From CADCVT01 sp035940955 (GTDB taxonomy: Bacteria > Actinomycetota > Thermoleophilia > Solirubrobacterales > Solirubrobacteraceae), in NCBI GenBank assembly GCA_035940955.1, contig DASZEJ010000025.1:7161-71160 (forward strand): DNA of 64,000 nucleotides. The letters are read 5' to 3'. This document shows, in pieces, positions 8,647 through 19,284 of this stretch. The notes under the pieces were generated by a model. It had not been told where the DNA came from. It searched no databases and worked only from the letters and a program-made list of their open reading frames with translations. Both the position numbers and the translations under genes were made by a program. How positions within the stretch are numbered: the stretch's first letter is position 1; each line of letters opens with the position of its first letter.

Positions 8647-9252
8647 TCACGCCTGGATCGTCATGCCGAGCACGTACGTCGCGCTCCACGTCACGCCGAG
8701 CGTGGGGCACCCGGCACCGGCGGTGCCGCCCGTCCTAGTCATCGGTTCGGCGAACGCGTACTCGCCGTTCCACGGCGACGTGTGGGAGTCGTGCTCGCCG
8801 GTGGCGGGCTCGACCGTCGGCGCGTAGGTACACGTCGCGCCGGTCGTGAGCGTGAACGTGATGCGAAGGCCGTGGATCGCGAACGTCGAGGCGGTGCCCG
8901 CGAAGGTGAACGACGCGCCGAGCGCACTCATCGTCACGCTGCTCACCGCCACGAACGGGAGGGTGTCCGTGCAGGTGCTGACGGTCATCGACGTGAGGCT
9001 GGCGCTCACCGCCGGGGACATCGGGTTGGTCCCGAGCGAGCCGCCGAGCGTCGACGTCGTGCACGTGACGCTGCCGGCCGGCCCGCCGTCGAGGCGCCAC
9101 GAGGTACCGGACTTGAGGGAGCCGCTGAGCGAGCTGCCGGTCGCGACCGTCGTGCCCGACAGCGTCTTCATCGTCGTCGCGGGCGCGCCCGGCGCCATGC
9201 CCCCGAACGCGGCGACCGCCAGCAGCGCGACGAGGATCCCGCGGCTACGCAC
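8647..9252 (-). CDS. Secreted Ser/Thr-rich protein of unknown function
   Basis: The 201-residue precursor has a clear signal peptide (LVALLAVAAFGGMAPGAPA). The mature part is rich in Ser, Thr and Gly and contains spaced cysteines (SVTCTTSTL, STCTDTL, ATCTYAP, GAGCPTL) that could form two disulfides in a beta-sandwich. I do not recognise a named family. GTG at 9252 lies inside the last codons of the upstream propeller gene (8-bp overlap), so the two are translated from one message. No catalytic motif is visible. Confidence 0.7.
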   Translation of the reverse strand: MRSRGILVALLAVAAFGGMAPGAPATTMKTLSGTTVATGSSLSGSLKSGTSWRLDGGPAGSVTCTTSTLGGSLGTNPMSPAVSASLTSMTVSTCTDTLPFVAVSSVTMSALGASFTFAGTASTFAIHGLRITFTLTTGATCTYAPTVEPATGEHDSHTSPWNGEYAFAEPMTRTGGTAGAGCPTLGVTWSATYVLGMTIQA

Positions 9253-10357
9253 CGGTCGTGAACTCGTAGATGTCGTAGCTCGCCAGCACGAGGTCTCCCC
9301 CGGCCTGGTAGGCGAGCGCGGAGCCGAGCGGGCTCGTCACCGTCTCGTAGCCGTAGACGACGATCGCGCCGGTGCTCGCGTTCACCGTGCCCATCCACAG
9401 CGCGCCCTCCTCGGTCGAGGAGAACCAGCACGGGCCGCTCGCCGCGTTCGCCCAGATCGTCGAGAAGTTGAAGACCTGCGGCGCGTTCGGGTTGACGCGG
9501 AGGTTGACGCTGCTGCGGAAGACCGGCTTGGGCGCCGACGCCGTGAGCGTGAAGTACCAGAGGTTGCTGTCCGCGGGGCCGACGGCGCAGTTCGCGACGA
9601 GCAGGTTGCCGCCGCGGTCGAGGGCGATGGCGTTGATGCCGCGCTGCGCGCTGGCGTTGTAGACGGTCTGCGAGACGATCGCCCCGGTCGCCGCGTAGAC
9701 GACCGACAGGAAGCCGTCCTCCGAGCCGCCGACGACCAGGCCGCTGCCGGCGTCGGCGACGCCGCGGACGTTGTGCAGGTTCCACGGGTTGACCGGCTTC
9801 GGGTTCTGGACGTTGACCGCCGCCTGGAGGGCGAGTCCGCCGCCGCTCACGCGCCACGTCGTCATGAAGCCGTTCGCGTGGCCGACGACGAGCAGCGAGC
9901 CGCCGGACATCAGGACGCCGCTGTTCGCGGCCCCGAACGCCGACGAGTACGGGTAGACCTTCGGGCTGATCGACCGCCACTGGCCGTCCGCCGCGGTCCA
10001 CACGGCGAGCGCCGTGTCGCCGCTCGAGGTGACGAACGTCTGCGGGCCGAGCGAGCAGATCATCTGCACGCCCTCGCTCGCCGGGTCGCTCGCCGCCGTC
10101 GAGATGATCGGCCCCTGGAACGGGTCGTCGACGAACGAGAAGATGCTCAGCGAGCCGTCCCACCGCCCGACGCCGAAGTGCACGCCGTCCAGCCAGCGCG
10201 TCTCCTGCGCCATGGTGTACGTGGCGCCGTCGTGCTTGATCGGCAGCTGCGTCGGCGCGAGCGAGTCGGCCGCCACGAACGACACGCCGTGCTCCTCCAG
10301 GTCGTTGCGCGAGCGGACCGCGGCCGGGACGGGCTGCGGGGTGGGTGTCGTCGCCAT
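9245..10357 (-). CDS. Predicted beta-propeller (WD40/PQQ-like) protein without signal peptide
   Basis: The protein has 370 residues. Repeating blade-like units contain Gly-rich turns and W-x-x-x-x-G motifs (LSIFSF, LAVWTAADGQWRSI, FMTTWRVSGG, LSVVYAATGAIV). There is no signal peptide or membrane helix, yet its partner at 8647-9252 is secreted. The ATG at 10357 sits six bases after a TAATGT box, so the message is probably leaderless. Codon choice is somewhat less extreme than in neighbouring genes, hinting at acquisition; this is a visual impression only. The function is unknown, and similarity to a specific propeller family was not resolved. Confidence 0.65.
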   Translation of the reverse strand: MATTPTPQPVPAAVRSRNDLEEHGVSFVAADSLAPTQLPIKHDGATYTMAQETRWLDGVHFGVGRWDGSLSIFSFVDDPFQGPIISTAASDPASEGVQMICSLGPQTFVTSSGDTALAVWTAADGQWRSISPKVYPYSSAFGAANSGVLMSGGSLLVVGHANGFMTTWRVSGGGLALQAAVNVQNPKPVNPWNLHNVRGVADAGSGLVVGGSEDGFLSVVYAATGAIVSQTVYNASAQRGINAIALDRGGNLLVANCAVGPADSNLWYFTLTASAPKPVFRSSVNLRVNPNAPQVFNFSTIWANAASGPCWFSSTEEGALWMGTVNASTGAIVVYGYETVTSPLGSALAYQAGGDLVLASYDIYEFTTGA

Positions 10358-10363
10358 GCGGCG

Positions 10364-10369
10364 ACATTA
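10364..10369 (-). promoter_or_regulatory. -10 element TAATGT for the propeller gene
   Basis: TANNNT hexamer on the minus strand, 6 nt before ATG 10357, in one of the few AT-containing stretches nearby. Confidence 0.5.
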
Positions 10370-10399
10370 CTTCGTCGCCGCTGCACAGTGGGGAATTCG

Positions 10400-11924
<1,525 letters not shown>

Positions 11925-11932
<8 letters not shown>

Positions 11933-14900
11933 CGCGGCCCTCCGTGATCATGTGCGGCTCGCCGAGCACGTCGACCGCCCCGACGCGGTCCTCCTCGGCC
12001 TCGAGCTCGCCGAGCACCCGCTTGTAGTCGGCGGGGAAGACCTTGACGAACGCGTCGCGCAGCGTCTCCCACTCCGCGAGGACGCGCGCGCCCACCGGGG
12101 AACCGGTCCGTTCGACGTGCTCGCTCACCAGCGCGTGGACCTCGATCGCGTCGCTCTCGGTCAGCGCCTCGAGCTGGTCGAGCATCGTCGGGTTCACGCG
12201 CGAGCGCAGCGTGCCGTCCTCGTCGAGCACGAAGGCCAGGCCGCCGCTCATGCCCGCGGCGAAGTTGCGCCCGGTGCGGCCGAGGATCACCGCGCGCCCG
12301 CCGGTCATGTACTCGCAGCCGTGGTCGCCGACGCCCTCCACGACCGCGCTCGCGCCCGAGTTGCGCACGCAGAACCGCTCGCCGGCCAGGCCGCGGAAGA
12401 ACGCCTTGCCGCTCGTCGCGCCGTAGAGGACGACGTTCCCGATCGCGACGTTCTCCTCGGCCCGGTACGCGGCGCCGGCCGGCGGGCGCACGACGAGCGT
12501 CCCTCCGGAGAGCCCCTTGCCGGCGTAGTCGTTGGCGTCGCCGTGCAGCGTGAACGTCACGCCGTGCGCCAGCCAGCCGCCGAACGACTGCCCCGCGGTG
12601 CCGCGGAAGTCGACGCGGATCGTGTCCTCCGGCAGCCCCTCGAGCCCGTGCCGCTGCGCGACGTGGGAGGACAGGATGCCGCCGACGCAGCGGTTGACGT
12701 TGCGCACCGGCCGCTCGAGCGCGACCGGCTCGCCGCGCTCCAGCGCCGGCTCCGCCGCCGCGACCAGCTCCCAGTCGACGTTGTCGTCGAGCACCGCGGG
12801 CGGCGGCTCGACCCGCCGGCGCGGCGCGCCGTCCGGGATCGACGGGAACGCGAGGACCTGCGACAGGTCGACGCCGCGCACCTTCCAGTGGTCGATCGCC
12901 TCGTCCGCGCACAAGAGGTCGGTGCGGCCGATCAGCTCGTCGAGCCTGCGCACGCCGAGCGAGGCCATGATCCCCCGCAGCTCCTCGGCCACGAAGAAGA
13001 AGAAGTTGACGACGTGCTCGGGCTGGCCCTGGAAGCGCCTGCGCAGCACCGGGTCCTGCGTCGCGATGCCGACCGGGCACGTGTTCAGGTGGCAGGCGCG
13101 CATCATGATGCAGCCGGTCGCGATCAGCGGCGCCGTGGAGAACCCGAACTCGTCGGCGCCGAGCATCGCCGCGATCGCGACGTCGCGGCCGGTCTTGAGC
13201 TGGCCGTCGGTCTGGACCGTGATGCGCGAGCGCAGGTCGTTGCGCAGCAGCGTCTGCTGGGTCTCGGCGAGCCCGATCTCCCACGGCACGCCGGCCGACT
13301 GGATCGACGACAGCGGCGACGCGCCCGTGCCGCCGTCGTGGCCCGAGATGAGGACGTGGTCGGCGTTGGCCTTCGCCACGCCGGCCGCGACGGTGCCGAC
13401 GCCGACCTCGGCCACGAGCTTGACGCTGACCGACGCGCGCGGGTTCGAGCAGCGCAGGTCGTAGATCAGCTGCTTGAGGTCCTCGATCGAGTAGATGTCG
13501 TGGTGCGGCGGCGGCGAGATGAGCCCGACGCCCGGCGTCGAGTGCCGGATCCGGCCGATGTACTCGTCGACCTTGTGGCCGGGCAGCTGGCCGCCCTCGC
13601 CGGGCTTCGCGCCCTGCGCCATCTTGATCTGGAGCTGGTCGGCGTTGACCAGGTAGTTGATCGTCACGCCGAAGCGGCCGGACGCGACCTGCTTGATCGC
13701 CGAGCGGCGGTCGTCGGCGAAGCGGACCGGGTCCTCCCCGCCCTCGCCCGTGTTCGACCGCCCGCCGAGCCGGTTCATCGCCCGCGCGAGGGTCTCGTGC
13801 GCCTCGGTCGAGATCGAGCCGAGCGACATCGCGCCGGTCGCGAAGCGCCTGACGATCTCGGAGGCCGGCTCGACCTCCTCCAGCGGGACCGGCTCGCAGG
13901 CCTCGGTGCGGATCCGCATGAGCCCGCGCAGCGTCGAGCGCCGCGTCGCGTCGTCGTTGACCATGCGCGCGTACTCGTCGTACTTGGCCTGCGCGTTGCC
14001 GTTCGCCGACCGCACCGCGTGCTGCAGCAGCGCCACCGTCTCCGGGTTCCACATGTGCCGCTCGCCGTCGCGGCGCCACGCGTACACGCCGCCCACCGGC
14101 AGCAGGTCCTCGTGGCTCGACGGGTACGCCTGCGCGTGGCGGTCGAGCGTCTCGCGCGCGAGCACGTCGAGCCCGATCCCGCCGATCCGCGACGCGGTGC
14201 CGGTGAAGTGCTTGTCGATCAGCTCCTTCTCCAGCCCGACCGCCTCGAAGATCTGCGCCCCGCAGTAGGACTGGACCGTCGAGATCCCCATCTTGGAGAT
14301 CGTCTTCAGAAGGCCCTTGCCGATCGCCTTGACGACGTTCTTCTGGGCGACCGTCACATCCGTCACACCCGGCACGCGCCCGTCGGCGACCAGCTCGTCG
14401 ACGGTGTCGAGCAGCAGGTACGGGTTGATCGCGCTGCAGCCGTAGCCGATCAGCGTCGCGAAGTGGTGGACCTCGCGCGGCTCGCCGGACTCCAGCACCA
14501 GGCCGGCGCGCAGGCGGGTGCCCGCGCGGACGAGGTGGTGGTGGACGGCGGCGACGGCCAGCAGCGACGGGATCGCGACGCGGTCCGCGCGCACCCTGCG
14601 GTCCGACAGGACGAGGATGTTCGCGCCGTACGCGATCGCCGTGTAGGCCTCGTCGCAGACCTCCGCGATCCGCTTCGTCAGCCCGTCCGGGCCCTCGGCG
14701 ACCGGCCACGTGACGTCGATGGTGTGCGCGGCGAAGACGTGGTGGTCGACGTGGCGCAGCGTCTCCAGCTCGACGTTGCGCAGGATCGGCTGGTCCATGA
14801 CGAGCTGGTGCGCGTGCTCGGGCGTCTCGGCCAGCAGGTTGCGCTCGGCGCCGACGCCGGTGCCGAGGCTCATCACGATCTCCTCGCGGATCGGGTCGAT

Positions 14901-16466
14901 CGGCGGGTTCGTGACCTGCGCGAAGAGCTGCTTGAAGTAGCTGAACAGCGGCGGGCGCTGGTCGGACAGCACCGGCAGCGCGGTGTCGTTGCCCATCGAG
15001 CCCACCGGCTCCTGCCCCACCGCGGCCATCGGCGCGATGAGCACGCGCAGGTCCTCCTGCGTGTAGCCGAACGCGAGCTGGCGCCTGCGCGTGGGCTCGA
15101 TCCCCGTCAGCGTGACGTGCTCGGGCTCGAGGTCCGAGAAGTGGACGGTGTTCTCGCGGTACCACTCGCCGTAGGGCCGCGCGGTCGAGACCTCGCGCTT
15201 GACCTCCTCGTCGGCGACGATCCGGCCGCGCGCGAGGTCGACGAGGAACAGCTTGCCCGGCTGCAGGCGGCCGAGGCGCTCGATCTCGTGCGGCGCGTAC
15301 GGCAGCAGCCCGGCCTCCGAGCCGAGGACGACGTGGCCGTCCTTGGTCTGCGCCCAGCGCCCCGGCCGCAGGCCGTTGCGGTCGAGCGTCGCGCCGACCA
15401 GCGTGCCGTCGCTGAACGCGACCGCCGCCGGCCCGTCCCACGGCTCCATCAGGCAGGAGTGGAACGCGTAGAAGCCCTTGAGGTCGTCCGGCAGGTCGTC
15501 GCGGCCCTGCCACGCCTCGGGGATCATCATCATGATCGCGTGCGGCAGCGACCGCCCCGCGAGCATCAGCAGCTCGAGGACGTTGTCGAACGTCGCCGAG
15601 TCCGAGTTGCCGGGCGGGATGACCGGCGTGACCTTGCGCAGGTCGCGCTCGCCGAACAGCTCGGACGCGAGCTCTGACTCGCGGGCGCGCATCCAGTTGA
15701 CGTTGCCCATGAGCGTGTTGATCTCGCCGTTGTGGGCGATCACGCGGTACGGGTGCGCGAGCGGCCAGCTCGGGAACGTGTTGGTGCTGAAGCGCGAGTG
15801 GACGAGCGCGATCGCGCTGCGCATCGCGGGGTGCTGCAGGTCCGGGTAGAAGTGCCGCAGCTGCTCGGGGACCAGCATCCCCTTCCACACGATCGTCCGG
15901 CTCGAGAACGACGCCGCGTAGAAGTCCGGGCCGGCGGCGAGCTCGACGATGCGCCGGATGACGTAGAGCTTGCGCTCGAACGCGTCGCGGTCGCCGGCGA
16001 AGCCGGAGCCGGCGCCGACGAGGAGGTGGCGGACGCAGGGGCGCGTCGCGTTCGCCGTCTCGCCGACGTGCGCCTCGTCGATCGGCACGTCGCGCCAGCC
16101 CAGCACGCGCTGGCCCTCGACGCGGACGTTCAGCTCGATCAGGTCCTCGAGCTTGCGCCGGCGCGCCTCGTCGTGCGGCAGGAAGAAGACGCCGACGCCG
16201 TAGCACCCGGGCGGCGGCAGCTCGAAGTCGCAGGCCTCGCGGAAGAACGCGTCGGGGATCTGCATGAGGATCCCGGCGCCGTCGCCCGTGCGGTGGTCGG
16301 CCCCCGTCGCGCCGCGGTGCGCGAGGTGCTCGAGCGCCGTGAGCCCCTTGTCGACCACCTCGCGCGTCGGCTCGTTGTCGAGCCGAGCGACGAAGGCGAC
16401 GCCGCAGGCGTCGTGCTCGTAGCGGGGGTCGTAGAGGCCCGAGGGCTTCGTCGTGGTGGGAAACAT
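11925..16466 (-). CDS. gltB: Glutamate synthase (NADPH) large subunit
   Basis: The protein has 1513 residues, full length for the family. Residues 1-20 are a propeptide removed to expose the catalytic Cys21 (HDA-CGVAFVA) of the class II glutamine amidotransferase domain. A central domain follows, then the FMN-binding synthase barrel with KPGEGGQLPGHKV and the 3Fe-4S cysteine cluster in CIMMRACHLNTCPVG. The C-terminal beta-helix contains GGLAFVLDEDG. A likely ribosome site, AGAAGG, lies 8 nt before ATG 16466. The gene is divergent from asparaginase, which also feeds nitrogen metabolism. Confidence 0.98.
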
Positions 16467-16535
16467 GGGAGTGCCTTCTGAGGAGCGTTATGGCACCGGA
16501 GGCGGAGCGGCGATGGTAGAGCATCGACCCGACGT

Positions 16536-16568
16536 CGCGGAAGGCGGCGGCCGTGATTTCCTTCCGCG
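16536..16568. promoter_or_regulatory. 9-bp inverted repeat CGCGGAAGG / CCTTCCGCG before asparaginase
   Basis: The arms at 16536-16544 and 16560-16568 are separated by 15 nt. The right arm ends 3 nt before the asparaginase ATG and covers the place where a ribosome site would be. It could be a translation-blocking hairpin or an operator in the gltB/ansA divergent region. Confidence 0.5.
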
Positions 16569-16571
16569 CCC

Positions 16572-17516
16572 ATGGCACGGACTGTGAGCCTTCTGGCGGC
16601 CGGCGGGACGATCTCGATGACGGCCGAGCGGGGCGCGGGGGCGACCCCGGCGCTCGACGGCGCGGCGCTCGCGGCGGCGGCCGGCGTCGAGGTGTCGGCG
16701 TCGACGATCGCGTCCCGCCCGAGCGTCCACCTCACGTTCGCGGACGCCCTCGAGATCGCCCGCGCGGCGGTCGCCGAGGCCGGCCGCGGGGCGGGCGTCG
16801 TGGTCACGACCGGCACCGACACGATGGAGGAGCTGGCCGTGCTGTGCGACGCGGTCAACGGCGCCGACCGCCCCGTCGTCTTCACCGGCGCGATCCGCAC
16901 CGCCTCGGCCGCGAGCGCCGACGGGCCGGCGAACCTCGCCGACGCCGTCGCCGTGGCCGCGCAGGCGCCGGGCGGCACGTACGTCGCGTTCGGCGGCGAG
17001 GTGCACGCCGCGCGCGAGGTCCGCAAGGCCGACTCGACGTCGCCGCTGGCGTTCGCCTCGCCGCGCACCGGCCCGCTCGGCTACGTCACCGAGGGCCGCG
17101 TGTCGCTGCACGCCCCGGCCCCGCGCTCCGAGCCGCTCGCCGTCGAGCGCACCGACCTGTACGTGCCGATCGTCCCGACCTGGCTGGGCGACGACGGGCG
17201 GCTGCTGCGCGCCGCGCTCGGCCTGCGGCCCGACGGCCTCGTGCTCGTCGCGCTCGGCGCCGGCCACGTCTCCCCCGCGGTGCTCGGCGAGCTGGCCGTG
17301 GCCGCGTGCCCGGTGGCCGTGACCGTGCGGCCCGAGCGCGGCGCGATGCTGCGCTCGACCTACGGGTTCGAGGGCGCGGAGGGCGACGTTCTCGCCACCG
17401 GCGCGATCCCCGCCGCGACGCGTTCGCCGCAGGCCGCGCGGGTGCTGCTGGTCGCCGCGCTCGGCGCCGGACTGCGCGGCGACGCGCTCGCCGCGGCGGC
17501 CGGCGATCCCGCCTGA
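16572..17516 (+). CDS. ansA: L-asparaginase, type I/II fold
   Basis: The protein has 314 residues and hydrolyses L-asparagine to aspartate and ammonia. Both catalytic threonine motifs are present: AAGGTI with T13, and TTGTDTMEE with T82-D83. The substrate-loop segment DGPANLADAV and the C-terminal domain with GAGHVSP are also in place. No signal peptide is present, so the enzyme is cytoplasmic. The ATG follows an inverted repeat (16536-16568) rather than a recognisable Shine-Dalgarno sequence. Its position head-to-head with gltBD suggests joint nitrogen control. Confidence 0.93.
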   Translation: MARTVSLLAAGGTISMTAERGAGATPALDGAALAAAAGVEVSASTIASRPSVHLTFADALEIARAAVAEAGRGAGVVVTTGTDTMEELAVLCDAVNGADRPVVFTGAIRTASAASADGPANLADAVAVAAQAPGGTYVAFGGEVHAAREVRKADSTSPLAFASPRTGPLGYVTEGRVSLHAPAPRSEPLAVERTDLYVPIVPTWLGDDGRLLRAALGLRPDGLVLVALGAGHVSPAVLGELAVAACPVAVTVRPERGAMLRSTYGFEGAEGDVLATGAIPAATRSPQAARVLLVAALGAGLRGDALAAAAGDPA

Positions 17517-17603
17517 GACCGCGCTGCGTCGAACGACCGCAAAGGCGTATTCTCGGAACCTCTGCAGGACGACGAATGGGACAGGAGCGTCCGGGGCACA
17601 TCA

Positions 17604-18077
17604 ATGGCGCACGAACCTCAGCCGTCACCACGACAGGAGACCGATGCCTCTCTCGAGGCCGACGTGATCCCCGCGCCCGACCTCGTCCTCACGCTCCCCG
17701 CGCGCGCCGAGAACGTCGCGGTCGTCCGGCACGCCTTCGGCGGTCTCGGTGACGCCCTGGACATCGAGGACCAGGTCCTGGCCGACGTCAAGCTGGCGGT
17801 GACCGAGGCGTGCACGAACGTGGTCGTCCACGCCTACCCCGAGGGCGGCGGGCCGATGGAGGTCACCGCCGGGGTGCGCGAGGGGCGCCTGAGCGTCGCC
17901 GTGCGCGACGAGGGGCGCGGCATGCTGCCGCGGGCCGACAGCCCCGGCCTCGGGCTCGGGCTGCCGCTGATCGCCACGCTCGCCGAGACGCTCGAGCTCG
18001 GCCGCAGCAGCGACGACCGCACGGAGGTGCGCATGACCTTCAACATCGACGTCGGCGCGGAGCCGCCCGCCGCATGA
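17604..18077 (+). CDS. RsbW/SpoIIAB-type anti-sigma serine kinase (HATPase)
   Basis: The protein has 157 residues. The GHKL ATPase boxes are intact: the N-box LAVTEACTNVVVHAYPEG with E68 and N72, the G1 box VRDEGRGM (D102, G104, G106), and the G2 region GLGLGLPLIATL. Proteins of this class hold an alternative sigma factor inactive and phosphorylate a STAS antagonist. Candidate partners lie close by: STAS protein 18925-19284 and SigB/F-type sigma 23493-24299. A TATTCT box at 17548-17553 is the likely -10. The stop overlaps the next gene (ATGA). Confidence 0.9.
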   Translation: MAHEPQPSPRQETDASLEADVIPAPDLVLTLPARAENVAVVRHAFGGLGDALDIEDQVLADVKLAVTEACTNVVVHAYPEGGGPMEVTAGVREGRLSVAVRDEGRGMLPRADSPGLGLGLPLIATLAETLELGRSSDDRTEVRMTFNIDVGAEPPAA

Positions 18078-18463
18078 CCGCCGGGACGCAGAACGAGGCG
18101 ACCATGCTCGTGCGCAACGGGCCGCTGCTCGGCCCCGTGCTCAGCCGCGTCATCGGGATGCTCGCCGCGCGCGCCCAGTGCCCGATCGACCGCCTGGACG
18201 ACGCGCTGCTCGTCGCCGACACCGTCGCCGCGCACAGCCCCGACCACGCGCGCAACGGGTCGGTGCGCATCTCGCTCGCCGCGCGCGAGGGCGTCATCGA
18301 GCTGACCGTCGGGTCGCTGTGCCCCGACGGCGCCAGGCGGATGCTGGCCGACGCGGAGCTGCCGGGCGTCGGGAACGTCCTGGAGCGCGTCGCCGACGTC
18401 GTCGAGGTCCGCGAGGACGGCGACGGCGAGGCGCTGTACGTGCGCCTCGGCTTCGGGAAGTGA
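18074..18463 (+). CDS. Degenerate GHKL/RsbW-like partner protein
   Basis: The protein has 129 residues and is translationally coupled to the kinase by an ATGA overlap. It follows the RsbW fold order but has lost the ATP site: the N-box position reads DALLVADTVAAHS (no Glu/Asn pair), and the G1 box position reads TVGSLCPDGARRML instead of D-x-G-x-G. It is therefore probably a non-catalytic subunit that heterodimerises with the kinase or with a sigma/STAS partner. This assignment is from residue pattern and context, not from a named family. Confidence 0.7.
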   Translation: MTAGTQNEATMLVRNGPLLGPVLSRVIGMLAARAQCPIDRLDDALLVADTVAAHSPDHARNGSVRISLAAREGVIELTVGSLCPDGARRMLADAELPGVGNVLERVADVVEVREDGDGEALYVRLGFGK

Positions 18464-18494
18464 TCAGCGCCGCCGCCTGATCCGTAGACGCTGC

Positions 18495-18911
18495 GTGACG
18501 ATCACCGGCGTCGTGGAGCTCACGCTCCAGGTCCGCGACCTGCACACCCTCGAGGCGTTCTACACCGACGTGTTCGGCCTGCGCGTCCTGCGGCGCGAGG
18601 ACGACCGCGTCTGGCTGGCGGCGGGCGCGCGCTCGCGGCTCGGGCTGTGGCTGCCGGGCGCCAAGGAGTTCGGCGACGAGGGCGGCGCGCACGTCCACTA
18701 CGCGCTCGGCGTCGAGCCGGGGACGCTCGACCGGATCGTCGCGAACCTCGACCGCCTCGGGGTCCCGGTCACCGGCCCCGTCGAGCACCCCGGCGGCGAC
18801 CGCTCGATCTACCTCGAGGACCCCGAGGGCAACGTGGTCGAGGCGTGGGACTTCTTCGACCGCGGCGAGGGCGCCGCGCACGGCACGGACGCCCTCGCGA
18901 AGGAAGACTGA
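18495..18911 (+). CDS. VOC-family (glyoxalase/dioxygenase fold) protein
   Basis: The protein has 138 residues and a complete two-module beta-alpha-beta-beta-beta fold. It starts with VVELTLQVRDLHTLEAFYTD and ends with RSIYLEDPEGNVVEAWDF, the standard VOC second-module signature. Candidate metal ligands are H72 in GAHVHYAL and the Glu in VVEAWDF; the first-module histidine is replaced (E9 in VVELTLQV). The reaction is unknown; the family includes glyoxalases, dioxygenases and resistance proteins. GTG at 18495 lies four bases after TAGACG, so it may be leaderless or read through from the upstream pair. Confidence 0.85.
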   Translation: MTITGVVELTLQVRDLHTLEAFYTDVFGLRVLRREDDRVWLAAGARSRLGLWLPGAKEFGDEGGAHVHYALGVEPGTLDRIVANLDRLGVPVTGPVEHPGGDRSIYLEDPEGNVVEAWDFFDRGEGAAHGTDALAKED

Positions 18912-18924
18912 TTGAATCCGGCTC

Positions 18925-19284
18925 ATGCCAGCTGAGTTCGCACTGTCGGAGGAGCCGCTTGGGGAGGGGCGGCACGTCGTCGCCGTTCGCGGCGAGATCG
19001 ACCTCTTCACCGCCCCCGAGCTGAAGAAGACGCTCCAGGAGGCGATCGAGGGCGGCGCCACCCGCGTCGTCGTCGACCTGTCGGAGACGACGTTCCTCGA
19101 CTCGACCGCGCTCGGCGTGCTGATCGGCACGGTCAAGCGCCTGCGCTCCCGCGACGGCTCGCTGGTCATCGTCAACACCGACGCCAACATCGCGAAGACG
19201 TTCGAGATCACCGGCCTCGACCAGATCTTCACGATCCTCGACACGCGCGACGCCGCGGTCGACGCGCTCGATCAGGCGGCCTGA
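18925..19284 (+). CDS. STAS anti-sigma factor antagonist (SpoIIAA/RsbV-like)
   Basis: The 119-residue protein is a single STAS domain. The phospho-acceptor is S60 in TFLDSTALGVLIG, the hallmark site phosphorylated by RsbW/SpoIIAB kinases. In its dephospho form such a protein sequesters the kinase and frees the sigma factor. It lies about 850 bp downstream of the RsbW-like kinase with a VOC gene between them. The last 13 bp overlap the convergent topoisomerase gene. Confidence 0.93.
   Translation: MPAEFALSEEPLGEGRHVVAVRGEIDLFTAPELKKTLQEAIEGGATRVVVDLSETTFLDSTALGVLIGTVKRLRSRDGSLVIVNTDANIAKTFEITGLDQIFTILDTRDAAVDALDQAA

Noticed and set aside
11952..15677. Very long open frame on the plus strand inside gltB
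   Set aside because: High GC content keeps antisense frames open. Its product is Arg/Asp/Val-rich with no domain, and gltB is unmistakable on the other strand.
17576..17603. Earlier ATG at 17576 as start of the anti-sigma kinase
   Set aside because: It is out of frame with the kinase and encodes a short run with no relation to the GHKL fold.
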